Shown: positions 23,546 to 31,803 of the stretch, in pieces | Position numbering within the stretch: the stretch's first letter is position 1 | Layout of the letters: every line of letters begins with the position of its first letter | Source of the DNA: an uncultured Clostridia bacterium | GTDB taxonomy: Bacteria > Bacillota > Clostridia > TANB77 > CAG-508 | Reading direction: 5' to 3' | NCBI GenBank assembly: GCA_947628085.1 | Contig: CANQYM010000012.1 | Coordinates: forward strand, 1 to 39,980 | DNA length: 39,980 nucleotides | Notes under the pieces: generated by a model | Told to the model about the DNA's origin: nothing | Databases searched by the model: none | What the model saw: the letters and a program-made list of their open reading frames with translations, nothing else | Translations under genes and position numbers: made by a program

Positions 23546-25450
23546 ATGAAAGCAATTAATCGAAAATACAAATTAATTTGTTTTATTGAAGCGTTTTTTT
23601 CTGCTTTAGCTTTCTCAACAGCAAATAGAATAATAACTAATGAAGAGGCATTATCCATAGCTTATGATAATAATCCTATTAGTATCAATTTAGCGAAACT
23701 ATCAATAAATTATATAAATGGATATGGTGTAAACATTAGTATTATTTTTTTATTAATTTTTTTCTTTTTTTATCAAGTATTTAAAAAATGCGAAATTTTA
23801 GAGGATAAAAGACTACAAATAATAAGTATAATATCAGCATTATTATTTTCTACTTTTATGACAATAGGAAATATGTTTTTATATAATGTTGATGTTTTCA
23901 TAAATAAATTTCAAGTTTTTATTACATTAATAAATTTTATAGGTTATTTTTTCTTATTTAAAAATATATTTATTTTCTTAGTTTTATTAGTTAAATCAGA
24001 GCAAGTTACTAGTGAGGAAGATAACAAGAAAAATAAATTAGATTTTATTAAAAAAATATATAATAAATGTCCAATATTATTTTTTATGATTTTATTTTTA
24101 ATTTGTTGGATGCCATATATTATTGCTTTTTATCCAGGCACAATGAATGCAGATTCAATGTTTCAAGTATCACAATTTTTTGGTTCAATAGATTGGAACA
24201 CACATCATCCAGTTTTCTTAACTGCAGTTTATGGAAGTCTTATGAAATTGGGAGGATTATTAATTAATGATAATTTTGGATTGTTTTTAAACAATATATT
24301 ACAAGTATTAGTAGCAGCATTTTTATTAAGCTATGGTATTAACTATATTTATAAGTTAACCAAAAGTAAAAAAACATTTTTAATTTTTGTGTTTTTTGCA
24401 TTTTTCCCAACTTGGCCAATACATTTTTATACAGAAGTAAAAGATGTTTGGTTTGCTCTTTCTTTTTTACTTTTTATGATTATGAGTTTAAAATTCTATA
24501 ACTCTAAGGGAGAGTTTACAAAAAAAGAATGGATTACATATTTTATTTCTATGATTTTAGTATATCTATGCAGAAAAAATGGAGCTTTCACTGTAATACT
24601 TACATTTCCATTTTTAATAGTTTTAGCAAATAAAAAAGAGAAATTTAAAATAATCATTTGCTCTGTTATATCTATACTTGTTTGTGTAATTTCTATAAAA
24701 ACATGTATGCAAGCATTGAATATAAAAGATGGAAATATTAAAGAGGCTCTATCTATACCATTACATCAAACTGCATATTATTATAGTAGATATGAACTAA
24801 CAGATGAAGAAAAAGAAGCTATAAGTAAAGTTATAAAACTAGAAGATTTAAAATCAGCGTTTATTCCAGAAAGTGTGGATTTTGTAAAGGCATGTTCAGA
24901 AACTGTTCAAACATCAGATGAAGAATTAAAAGATTATTTAATAGTATGGTTTAAAATGTTTTTCAAGCATCCACTTATATATGTTAGAGCAACTTTAAAT
25001 TCAACTTATGGATATGTTTATCCAAATAGAGTGGAATATAAAGACGGTATTGCACAATATACCATTGATGCATCTGGCATATTTCAATATACAAATGCAT
25101 CTAATTTGAAACTTCATTTTTATGATAGAACAGAAGTTGCAAGAAATGTTTTACAGAGGTTTGCATATATGCTAAGAAATATGCCATTTATAGGATTATT
25201 ATTTAGCTGTGGATTGTATAATTGGATATTAATAGCTCTTACTTTAATAATGATATACTTTAAAAGAATACGTGAACTAATTCTTTTAATTCCGTTATAC
25301 ACTATTTTATTTGTTTGTATTGCATCACCTGTAAATAGTTATGTAAGATATATGCTACCTATAATGTTAAGTTTACCATTTATATTAAGTTTTTTAGTAA
25401 GTGAAATTAGAAAAGCAAATATAAATAAAAAAGATACAATAAAAGAATAA
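23546..25450 (+). CDS. Large polytopic membrane protein (DUF6020-like, GT-C-type)
   Basis: A 634-aa membrane protein with about 12-14 hydrophobic segments. A conserved block after the third or fourth segment (FYPGTMNADSMFQVSQFFGS, then NTHHPVFLTAVYGSLMKLG) and YTEVKDVWFALSF suggest the DUF6020 family. These proteins look like lipid-carrier-dependent glycosyltransferases (GT-C fold) or polymerases of surface polysaccharide. The Asp in the first extracytoplasmic loop (NAD) would fit such a role. It starts 23 nt after the sirtuin remnant, so it may be in the same transcript. No further polysaccharide genes are adjacent. Confidence 0.65.
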   Translation: MKAINRKYKLICFIEAFFSALAFSTANRIITNEEALSIAYDNNPISINLAKLSINYINGYGVNISIIFLLIFFFFYQVFKKCEILEDKRLQIISIISALLFSTFMTIGNMFLYNVDVFINKFQVFITLINFIGYFFLFKNIFIFLVLLVKSEQVTSEEDNKKNKLDFIKKIYNKCPILFFMILFLICWMPYIIAFYPGTMNADSMFQVSQFFGSIDWNTHHPVFLTAVYGSLMKLGGLLINDNFGLFLNNILQVLVAAFLLSYGINYIYKLTKSKKTFLIFVFFAFFPTWPIHFYTEVKDVWFALSFLLFMIMSLKFYNSKGEFTKKEWITYFISMILVYLCRKNGAFTVILTFPFLIVLANKKEKFKIIICSVISILVCVISIKTCMQALNIKDGNIKEALSIPLHQTAYYYSRYELTDEEKEAISKVIKLEDLKSAFIPESVDFVKACSETVQTSDEELKDYLIVWFKMFFKHPLIYVRATLNSTYGYVYPNRVEYKDGIAQYTIDASGIFQYTNASNLKLHFYDRTEVARNVLQRFAYMLRNMPFIGLLFSCGLYNWILIALTLIMIYFKRIRELILLIPLYTILFVCIASPVNSYVRYMLPIMLSLPFILSFLVSEIRKANINKKDTIKE

Positions 25451-25483
25451 TATAGCAAGTTTTGATAAATAAAACTAGATTTG

Positions 25484-25512
25484 TTGTTTTTTAAAAAAAG
25501 AAATGATATAAT
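25484..25512 (+). promoter_or_regulatory. Putative promoter of the 25546 operon
   Basis: TTGTTT, 17-nt spacer, and extended -10 TGATATAAT (25504-25512). The same extended box drives the UAP-PGM gene and island 2. Confidence 0.65.
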
Positions 25513-25545
25513 TTCACTATTATTTTTTATGGAGGCATGTTACAA

Positions 25546-27762
25546 ATGCAAATAGATTTGCCACAGTTTGATGATGCTTTAAAGTCATCTAAATTGTATA
25601 GACAAGTTAAACCAGAAGAGCCAAGATTTCTTAAAGAGTATTATTTAAGAAATTTTTTGCCATACATTGAAAATATTATTAGAGAAAATCCAGAAATTAC
25701 ATACGAAGAGTTAAATCAAAAGCTAAAGTTAGATATAACAGATATTAATGAAGCAATATTTGAAGCAAGTAACATATATCATAATTATTTGGACTTACTT
25801 GTTATAAAGTATTTTGAAGAAAATCCTGAAAAAGTAAAATATTATATGGATTTATCAAAAGATCCCAAATATGACAGTTTTGAAAAAGTACATAAATCAG
25901 AATATGAAGGAACTTTTGAGGGAAATATATTAAATTATTTACATACAGTTACTTCAACATATGAAAAGGAATTATCAGAATGCATAGATGGTCTTCCTGA
26001 TGGGTATTATCAAAAAATTCAAGAAGATTTAAATAAAGGAAATTCGCCTAAAGCAGTTTTTGAAAGCACTTCAAAAAGATTTAAAACAGAATTTAGTCCT
26101 AATTTTTTAACAGTTAAAAATTTTAATGATGTTGCAAAAATGGTAATATATGGGTTTTCAGAGTATATAAAAGTTGATAGTGATTTTTTGAAAAAAGAAA
26201 TAAAAACTTCTTTAGTAAGTTCAATTTCAAAATTAAACTTTCAGCTTGAAAAATTTGGTTTTATTGAAAAAGCCAAAAGAATTAGACAAGTTCAATTAGA
26301 AAGAATTGGACTTTCAGAATTATCAAAAAAACTAGATAAAATGACTTCAAGTCCAAATGAGTTTGAAAATGAACTTAATAATTTAAGTTTGGGAAATTTA
26401 CTTGCATACAATGTTTTTTATACAAATAGATATTCAAAAGAAGCAGATATTTTATCAAAAGCATTTTTCACGGCATTTCAATGTGATCTATTACATAAAA
26501 TGCTAGATCCAGAGGTTAGTCGTTTTTTTGAATTTAAAGATAGAATAAAAAAACATACGGAAACAGATTATTCTGTAATATATAATAATGATAGTACCAC
26601 TGAGTATCCTAACAAAGCAGATTTATCTAGAATAATGAGAAATATGTTTCCAGTAGAAATAGACTATAATAGATTTTTTAGTAAAAAAGTTACTAATCTT
26701 GTTGAGGCTAGAAGAGATTCTAGTAAGGTTTCCATACCAGGTCTTCTTTATGAAATAAAAGAAATATATCCTACGAGAGAAGATTTTGAAAAATCAATGA
26801 GTAAAATTGAGGAAATTTTTCCAAGTGATGAGCAGTATGAAATGGTTTTAGATAAAATGGCATTTCTTCATGTTCCAGTAACTCAAACTTTAGAGGCAAT
26901 ACAAACACAAGTATACAATAGTAAAGATTCATTTGATACACATTTATCTGAAGAAGATGAGCTTAGAATATTTGGTAACATTTCAAGAAAAAAAGGTTTG
27001 GTAAGATATTCACACGAGCCATATTCGGAAAATATAGGTAGGGTATATGGAGAGAATTATAATGAAACCTTTAAAACAGAACAAAATCCAGATCCAAATA
27101 TAGTAGAAGATGCAAATAAGTATTTTAGAATTTTCACACCTGTATATTATTCTTATGAATTTAAAAATGATGCACTAATAGCTCTTTTATCAGCAATAAA
27201 AGATGAAAATGAATTTAAAAATGCTGGAATAATAGTAAACAGATTTAATTCAGATAGAACTAATGCAAAATTAAACTTTTCAACAGGTATTGGAATAGAT
27301 CCAAATTTAACTTCTGCAATACAGCTACACTATAATAGGCAAAATTTATTAGATATTCTTTCACAATATTTTGGGGATACAATACTTCCAGCATATGAGG
27401 GAATGGAAGATTTTTGTGGTGTATCAAATCAAATTATTCGTCCTTTTAATAAAGATGTTGAAAAGTATCTAAAAAAATTAATAAAGGATCCAACTTTATG
27501 TAATACAGCTAAAAATTATGTGTCTCGTATATATAGTTTAACATCAGGAAAAATACCAGATCATTTGTGCAGTGAAGTTCCCGTAGGCAATGGTAAAAAG
27601 ACAAGATTGGTGTTTAAAAGAAGGTATATAGATATCAAAAATGGAAATATCTATCAAATTAAAGATGGAAAATATGTACCAATAGAGCCAACAAATGTGC
27701 AACAAAATGATTCAGAAAAAGCAGTATCCGCAAATGAAAGGGATGATTCTTATGAAATTTAA
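25546..27762 (+). CDS. Unrecognised 738-aa soluble protein
   Basis: No family was recognised. The protein is hydrophilic, rich in Glu, Lys, Asn and Tyr, without signal peptide or membrane segment, and mainly helical in character, with a short C-terminal beta-rich tail (KKTRLVFKRRYIDIKNGNIYQIKDGKYVPI) before a disordered end. The start is ATG 25546, 10 nt after GGAGG; an ATG at 25537 is too close to that site. It has its own promoter, and its 3' end overlaps the next gene by 11 nt, so the two are surely co-translated. Its size and lack of catalytic motifs suggest a structural or scaffold protein of this lineage, but that is a guess. Confidence 0.8.
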   Translation: MQIDLPQFDDALKSSKLYRQVKPEEPRFLKEYYLRNFLPYIENIIRENPEITYEELNQKLKLDITDINEAIFEASNIYHNYLDLLVIKYFEENPEKVKYYMDLSKDPKYDSFEKVHKSEYEGTFEGNILNYLHTVTSTYEKELSECIDGLPDGYYQKIQEDLNKGNSPKAVFESTSKRFKTEFSPNFLTVKNFNDVAKMVIYGFSEYIKVDSDFLKKEIKTSLVSSISKLNFQLEKFGFIEKAKRIRQVQLERIGLSELSKKLDKMTSSPNEFENELNNLSLGNLLAYNVFYTNRYSKEADILSKAFFTAFQCDLLHKMLDPEVSRFFEFKDRIKKHTETDYSVIYNNDSTTEYPNKADLSRIMRNMFPVEIDYNRFFSKKVTNLVEARRDSSKVSIPGLLYEIKEIYPTREDFEKSMSKIEEIFPSDEQYEMVLDKMAFLHVPVTQTLEAIQTQVYNSKDSFDTHLSEEDELRIFGNISRKKGLVRYSHEPYSENIGRVYGENYNETFKTEQNPDPNIVEDANKYFRIFTPVYYSYEFKNDALIALLSAIKDENEFKNAGIIVNRFNSDRTNAKLNFSTGIGIDPNLTSAIQLHYNRQNLLDILSQYFGDTILPAYEGMEDFCGVSNQIIRPFNKDVEKYLKKLIKDPTLCNTAKNYVSRIYSLTSGKIPDHLCSEVPVGNGKKTRLVFKRRYIDIKNGNIYQIKDGKYVPIEPTNVQQNDSEKAVSANERDDSYEI

Positions 27763-28045
27763 TAAAGAAATTCTAGCTGAAAAGTTTAATGAAAAAGAAT
27801 ATAACACTTGCATAGAAATGCTAACTAATGAAATAATAAGAATTTTAAGCAATAATATAAAAACGGAAAAACCAGATTTTAAATATACCAATATAACAAA
27901 TTTAAGAAATATTTGTGCTGATTATTTAAATCCACAAAAGCAAGCAATAGTATTTAAGTTACATGAACTTATGACTCAAGACGAATATTCAGAAGAGCAA
28001 ATGCTAGCAGAACTTCTTATGTTATATAAAAAAATTTATAAATAA
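27752..28045 (+). CDS. Unrecognised 97-aa protein, translationally coupled to the 738-aa protein
   Basis: A small, acidic, helical protein (MKFNKEILAEKFNEKEYNTC; TNLRNICADYLNPQKQAIVF) with no known motif. The ATG at 27752 overlaps the end of the upstream gene by 11 nt and has AAAGGGA just upstream inside that gene; an earlier in-frame ATG at 27695 has none. The tight coupling suggests a partner of the 738-aa protein. The transporter gene follows after 21 nt. Confidence 0.75.
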   Translation: MKFNKEILAEKFNEKEYNTCIEMLTNEIIRILSNNIKTEKPDFKYTNITNLRNICADYLNPQKQAIVFKLHELMTQDEYSEEQMLAELLMLYKKIYK

Positions 28046-28066
28046 TAAAAAAAGGAAGCGATTTTA

Positions 28067-28690
28067 ATGAAAAAATATTTAGACTTTCTAATTAAAGGAA
28101 TTTATGCAGGTATTCTAATAGGAATAGGAGGAATAGCATTTCTTGCGATTGAAAATAAAATAGTAGGTTCATTTATTTTCTCATTTGGATTACTTACAAT
28201 ATGCATGTATTCGTTTAATTTATACACTGGAAAAATAGGGTACATATTAGTTAATAAAATTAGTTATGTGTTAGAATTATTAGTTTCATTAATAGGTAAC
28301 TTTTTAGGAACATTTATTATGGGAAGTTTAATGAGATTAACGAGATTTGAAAATTATGTTGCAACCGCTACAAACATTGTAAACACTAAATTAAATGACA
28401 ATATTTTAAGTATATTTATTTTAGCGGTTATGTGCGGAATGATTATGTATATTGCAGTAAATAACTATAAAAAGGAAAAAGATGTTATTGGAAAATATTT
28501 TACAATTTTTATGGGAATTATGGCATTTATACTTTGTGGATTTGAACACTGTGTTGCAAATATGTTTTATTTTAGCATAGCAGGAGTTTTTTCTTTAAAA
28601 GTTTTAGGATATATACTTGTTATGATTTTAGGAAATAGCATTGGTTCAGTAATAATTGCATTATATGATAACAAATATAGAAAAGCTTAA
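28067..28690 (+). CDS. Short formate/nitrite transporter (FNT) family protein
   Basis: A 207-aa membrane protein with six segments, resembling the FNT family of pentameric anion channels (FocA, NirC). The family-type pattern CGFEHCVANMFYFSIA is present, as is the loop LYTGKIGY. It is shorter than typical FocA (about 270-285 aa), mainly at the N-terminus and in loops. The transported anion is not known. It lies 21 nt behind the two unrecognised proteins with AAGGAAG before its ATG, so it is probably in their operon. A terminator follows. Confidence 0.82.
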   Translation: MKKYLDFLIKGIYAGILIGIGGIAFLAIENKIVGSFIFSFGLLTICMYSFNLYTGKIGYILVNKISYVLELLVSLIGNFLGTFIMGSLMRLTRFENYVATATNIVNTKLNDNILSIFILAVMCGMIMYIAVNNYKKEKDVIGKYFTIFMGIMAFILCGFEHCVANMFYFSIAGVFSLKVLGYILVMILGNSIGSVIIALYDNKYRKA

Positions 28691-28707
28691 AATAAAGTTT
28701 AGGTTAA

Positions 28708-28740
28708 AGCAAATGATTGCAAAGTCATTTGCTTTTTTTG
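28708..28740 (+). terminator. Terminator of the 25546-28690 operon
   Basis: AGCAAATGA/TCATTTGCT stem followed by seven T, about 18 nt after the transporter stop codon. Confidence 0.9.
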
Positions 28741-28793
28741 TATAAATTTTTTAAGAAAGATGTTACTTTTATTTTATTTTTGCCAATATATAG

Positions 28794-29087
28794 ATGAAAG
28801 ATATCTTAAAAAGGGAGTTTAGATCTAAATTGAAAGTTTATAAAGAAATAAAAAGTTATATTGAAAACAATAATCTTGACTTAGAAAAAATAATAAAAGA
28901 TTATTCGCCATACATATCTACAATTATAGATAATATGTCTAAGAATACTTTAGTCGAAGAAGATAAAGAAGAAATAGCTTCAGAAGTGTTTTTTATACTT
29001 TGGAAAAACACAGAAAAACTAGATAAAGATAAAAATTTTAGTCCATATATAGCAGGAATAACAAGAAACATAGTTAAGGAAATTTAA
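28794..29087 (+). pseudogene. Truncated sigma-70-family factor (region 2 only)
   Basis: The 97-aa frame contains a sigma-70 region 2-like segment (YSPYISTIIDNMSKNTLVEE, EIASEVFFILWKNTEKLD, FSPYIAGITRNIVKEI) and then stops. Region 4, needed to bind the -35 box, is absent. Just before the stop, a one-base shift would continue as KENLKNIYINDFK, so a small deletion at about 29083-29086 may have broken the gene. No Shine-Dalgarno is visible before the ATG. The minus-strand DUF2442 gene begins its 3' end only 21 nt later. It is most likely a remnant, but a working short regulator cannot be excluded. Confidence 0.7.
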
Positions 29088-29108
29088 AAAATATCTATAT
29101 AAACGATT

Positions 29109-29411
29109 TTAAATAATATTTCCTTGTTCATATACATAACTATTATTATATACCATTTCTGGAGATATATCTATTTTTCCGTTTTCCCATATAATAACGC
29201 CATGTTCTACATAAGCGTTTTTAAATATTTCATAATTTTTTAATGGCTCATAAATTGGATATTTTAATATCTTAGTTGCATCAAAAATTCTTTTCTCTCC
29301 ATTATTAAAAGTAACTAACATACATAAGTCAGTTATAATTTTAATTTCTACAACTTTTATGCTTTCATTATTAGAGTTATCTGCATAGACTATATCGTCT
29401 TTTACATACAT
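29109..29411 (-). CDS. DUF2442 protein, likely partner in a toxin-antitoxin-like pair
   Basis: A 100-aa protein with the DUF2442 pattern (VTFNNGEKRIFDATKILKYP...VIIWENGKIDISPEMVY). In many genomes this family sits next to DUF4160 as here, and the pair has been proposed to be a type II toxin-antitoxin system; which member is toxic is not settled. Its AGGAGG overlaps the stop codon of the upstream DUF4160 gene, so translation is coupled. A promoter for the pair was not resolved. Confidence 0.85.
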   Translation of the reverse strand: MYVKDDIVYADNSNNESIKVVEIKIITDLCMLVTFNNGEKRIFDATKILKYPIYEPLKNYEIFKNAYVEHGVIIWENGKIDISPEMVYNNSYVYEQGNII

Positions 29412-29421
29412 TTTAAACCTC

Positions 29422-29688
29422 CTAGTCTAGTGGCTTAATATTTTCAAATGGTAAACCTTGTATAGAATTGTTCCAAGCTTTATATAATTCTTCTTCATGT
29501 AGAATCATCCAAGCTTGTAATAATTTTAGCTTCTTTAAAGGAATAGAACCACTTAATAATTCTCCATCAAATCCAACAGAAGATTCGTATTCTCCATAAT
29601 AAACATGAACATGTGGTTTATGATGTTTATCGTTGTCTAAGAATATTAATTTTATAACCATTCCTTGAAATCTACTTATTTCAGGCAA
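29422..29688 (-). CDS. DUF4160 protein, likely partner in a toxin-antitoxin-like pair
   Basis: An 88-aa protein beginning (M)PEISRFQGMVIKLIF, with the His-rich DUF4160 motif HHKPHVHVYYGEYE and the C-terminal LHEEELYKAW. The TTG start at 29688 is chosen because AAAGGAAG lies 7 nt upstream and PEISRF is the usual family N-terminus; an ATG at 29724 would add 12 residues not found in relatives. It is the first gene of a two-gene operon with DUF2442. Confidence 0.85.
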   Translation of the reverse strand: MPEISRFQGMVIKLIFLDNDKHHKPHVHVYYGEYESSVGFDGELLSGSIPLKKLKLLQAWMILHEEELYKAWNNSIQGLPFENIKPLD

Positions 29689-29865
29689 ATAAATCACTTC
29701 CTTTTTTAAATTTAATAATAACATAATTAAATTTGTTGTTCAATCAACCTATAAAAAGCTAATTTAATTACCATCGTAGATATTGATTTATGAAGGTAAA
29801 TGGTTTAAAATGTTTATGGAGAATTTATAAATTTTACATTTGTGATTAGATATAAATAAATTTGA

Positions 29866-29907
29866 GTAAAATAAAAATCGTCGAAGCACGGATGTTTCAA
29901 CGATTTT
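29866..29907 (-). terminator. Terminator of the tRNA-Arg/tRNA-Pro operon
   Basis: A 12-bp stem (29874-29885 with 29896-29907, one G.U) is followed on the minus strand by TATTTT. It begins 2 nt after the tRNA-Pro CCA. The rest of the gap 29689-29865 is AT-rich and holds nothing else I can identify. Confidence 0.85.
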
Positions 29908-29909
29908 GC

Positions 29910-29985
29910 TGGTCGAGGTGACAGGGATCGAACCTGCGACCTCATGGTCCCAAACCACGCGCTCTACCAACTGAGCCACACCTCG
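29910..29985 (-). tRNA. tRNA-Pro(TGG)
   Basis: A 76-nt cloverleaf: acceptor CGAGGTG/CACCTCG, anticodon stem CGTGG/CCATG, loop TTTGGGA with TGG, T loop GGTTCGATCC, and encoded CCA. Confidence 0.97.
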
Positions 29986-30018
29986 ATATATTAAAACTCT
30001 TCTGAAAGAGAAGAGTTT

Positions 30019-30095
<77 letters not shown>

Positions 30096-30109
30096 ATAAG
30101 ACAATATTT

Positions 30110-30138
30110 ATATTAACACATTAAAGGCTGTTTGTCAA
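30110..30138 (-). promoter_or_regulatory. Promoter of the tRNA-Arg(TCT)/tRNA-Pro operon
   Basis: On the minus strand TTGACA (30138-30133), 17-nt spacer, TAATAT (30115-30110): the same boxes and spacing as the tRNA-Lys/Glu/Thr promoter. Confidence 0.85.
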
Positions 30139-30175
30139 CAAAAATCCTAAAAAAATAAGAGAGGAAAAAATTAAA

Positions 30176-30925
30176 ATGCTAAATCAATTTTCAAGAACAG
30201 AATTATTAATTGGAAAAGAAGGAATAGAAAAGCTCAATAAATCAAAAGTTGCAGTGTTTGGAATTGGTGGAGTTGGCTCTTTTGTCGTAGAAGGTTTAGT
30301 ACGAGCGGGAGTGGGAAATTTTATATTGGTAGATGATGATAAAATTTGTTTAACTAATTTAAATAGACAAATTATTGCAACAAGAGAAACCATAGGAGAA
30401 TCTAAAGTAGAAGTAGCGAAAAAAAGAATTTTATCAATAAATCCAAATGCAAAAGTAGATGCTTATCAAGAATTTTTTATGCCAGATAGCAAAGAAATTT
30501 TAGATGAAACTGTAGATTACATAGTAGATAGTGTAGATACTGTTACTGCTAAAATTGAATTAGTAGTAAGAGCTAATAAATTAAATATTCCGATAATATC
30601 ATGTATGGGAACAGGAAATAAATTAGATCCAACAAAATTTGAGATAACAGATATTTATAAAACATCAATATGTCCACTTGCTAAAGTTATGAGAAAAGAA
30701 TTAAAAAATAGAGGAATAGAAAAATTAAAAGTGCTTTATTCTAAAGAAGAACCAATTAAACCTGATGAAACAATGGATAACAGTTGTAAAACAGGATGTG
30801 TATGCCCACCAGAAACAAAAAGAAAATGTGCAAATAGAAATCAAGTTCCAGGAAGCATATCTTTTGTGCCATCAGTGGCAGGTCTAATCATTGCCGGAGA
30901 AGTTATTAAAGATTTAATAAAATAA
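30176..30925 (+). CDS. tcdA: tRNA threonylcarbamoyladenosine dehydratase (TcdA/CsdL)
   Basis: A 249-aa E1/ThiF-superfamily enzyme that uses ATP to cyclise t6A to ct6A at position 37 of ANN-decoding tRNAs. The nucleotide loop GIGGVGSFVVEGLVRAGVG, the Asp of LVDDDKICLTNLNRQI and the C-terminal SISFVPSVAGLIIAGEV are family features. A C-terminal Cys cluster (SCKTGCVCPPETKRKC) is noticeable. It overlaps the ttcA-like gene's upstream region, so the two are co-transcribed. tRNA-Thr(UGU), which carries the intron in this window, would be one of its substrates. Confidence 0.92.
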   Translation: MLNQFSRTELLIGKEGIEKLNKSKVAVFGIGGVGSFVVEGLVRAGVGNFILVDDDKICLTNLNRQIIATRETIGESKVEVAKKRILSINPNAKVDAYQEFFMPDSKEILDETVDYIVDSVDTVTAKIELVVRANKLNIPIISCMGTGNKLDPTKFEITDIYKTSICPLAKVMRKELKNRGIEKLKVLYSKEEPIKPDETMDNSCKTGCVCPPETKRKCANRNQVPGSISFVPSVAGLIIAGEVIKDLIK

Positions 30926-30939
30926 TGAGGGGAAATAAA

Positions 30940-31776
30940 TTGGAAAAATATCAAGAAATAGAAAAGGGGATAATCACAAATTTTCGAAAAACTATATGGT
31001 CTAGATTTGTAAAAGCTATTCAAGAATTTGAAATGATAAAAGAAGGAGATAAAATTGCTGTATGCATTTCTGGTGGAAAAGACTCAATGCTTATGGCTAA
31101 ATGCTTTCAAGAATTAAAAAAACACAGGAAAATGAACTTTGATTTAGTTTTTTTAACTATGAATCCAGGATATAATGAGGAAAATAAAGAAAAAATTATT
31201 TCAAATGCAAAATTACTTAATATACCACTTACAATGTTCAAAACAAGAATTTTTGATGCGGTAGTAAATATAGAAGATAGTCCATGCTATCTTTGTGCAA
31301 GAATGAGAAGAGGATATCTTTATGAAAAAGCTAAAGAGCTTGGATGTAATAAAATTGCACTAGGACATCACTTTAATGATGTTATTGAAACAATTTTAAT
31401 GGGAATGTTTTATGGTTCTCAAATGCAAACTATGATGCCAAAGCTAAAAAGCACTTCTCATCCAGGAATGGAGCTTATAAGGCCATTATATTATGTGAAA
31501 GAAGAAGATATCATAAAGTGGAAAGAAAAATATAATTTAGATTTTATTGCTTGTGCGTGTAGATTTACAGAAGAATATACAGCAAACAATAATAGTGATG
31601 GAAAATCTAAAAGGGAAGCAATGAAAACTTTAATAAAAGAACTAAAAAAAGACTGCGATAATGTAGACATAAACATCTTTAGAAGTGCACAAAATGTTAA
31701 TTTAGACACTTTAATTTCTTATAGAAAAAAAGATGAATATCATCACTTTTTAGATGATTATAATAGTGCTGAATAA
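30940..31776 (+). CDS. ttcA: TtcA-like tRNA 2-thiolation protein (PP-loop ATPase)
   Basis: A 278-aa adenine-nucleotide alpha-hydrolase. It has the PP-loop SGGKDS and then Cys residues in SPCYLCARMRRG and ACACRF that could hold an iron-sulfur cluster as in TtcA, which makes 2-thiocytidine in tRNA. Members in Clostridia are often only named TtcA-like, so the modified position is uncertain. The TTG start at 30940 is chosen because GAGGGG lies 7 nt upstream; an ATG at 30925 overlaps the tcdA stop but has no ribosome site. It follows tcdA directly, forming a tRNA-modification operon. Confidence 0.85.
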   Translation: MEKYQEIEKGIITNFRKTIWSRFVKAIQEFEMIKEGDKIAVCISGGKDSMLMAKCFQELKKHRKMNFDLVFLTMNPGYNEENKEKIISNAKLLNIPLTMFKTRIFDAVVNIEDSPCYLCARMRRGYLYEKAKELGCNKIALGHHFNDVIETILMGMFYGSQMQTMMPKLKSTSHPGMELIRPLYYVKEEDIIKWKEKYNLDFIACACRFTEEYTANNNSDGKSKREAMKTLIKELKKDCDNVDINIFRSAQNVNLDTLISYRKKDEYHHFLDDYNSAE

Positions 31777-31803
31777 TTTTTTAAAATTAAAAGGAAAGAA
31801 AAA

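Noticed and set aside
29788..29979. Minus-strand ORF beginning MAQLVERVVWDHEVAGSIPV
   Set aside because: A classic translated-tRNA artefact overlapping tRNA-Pro.
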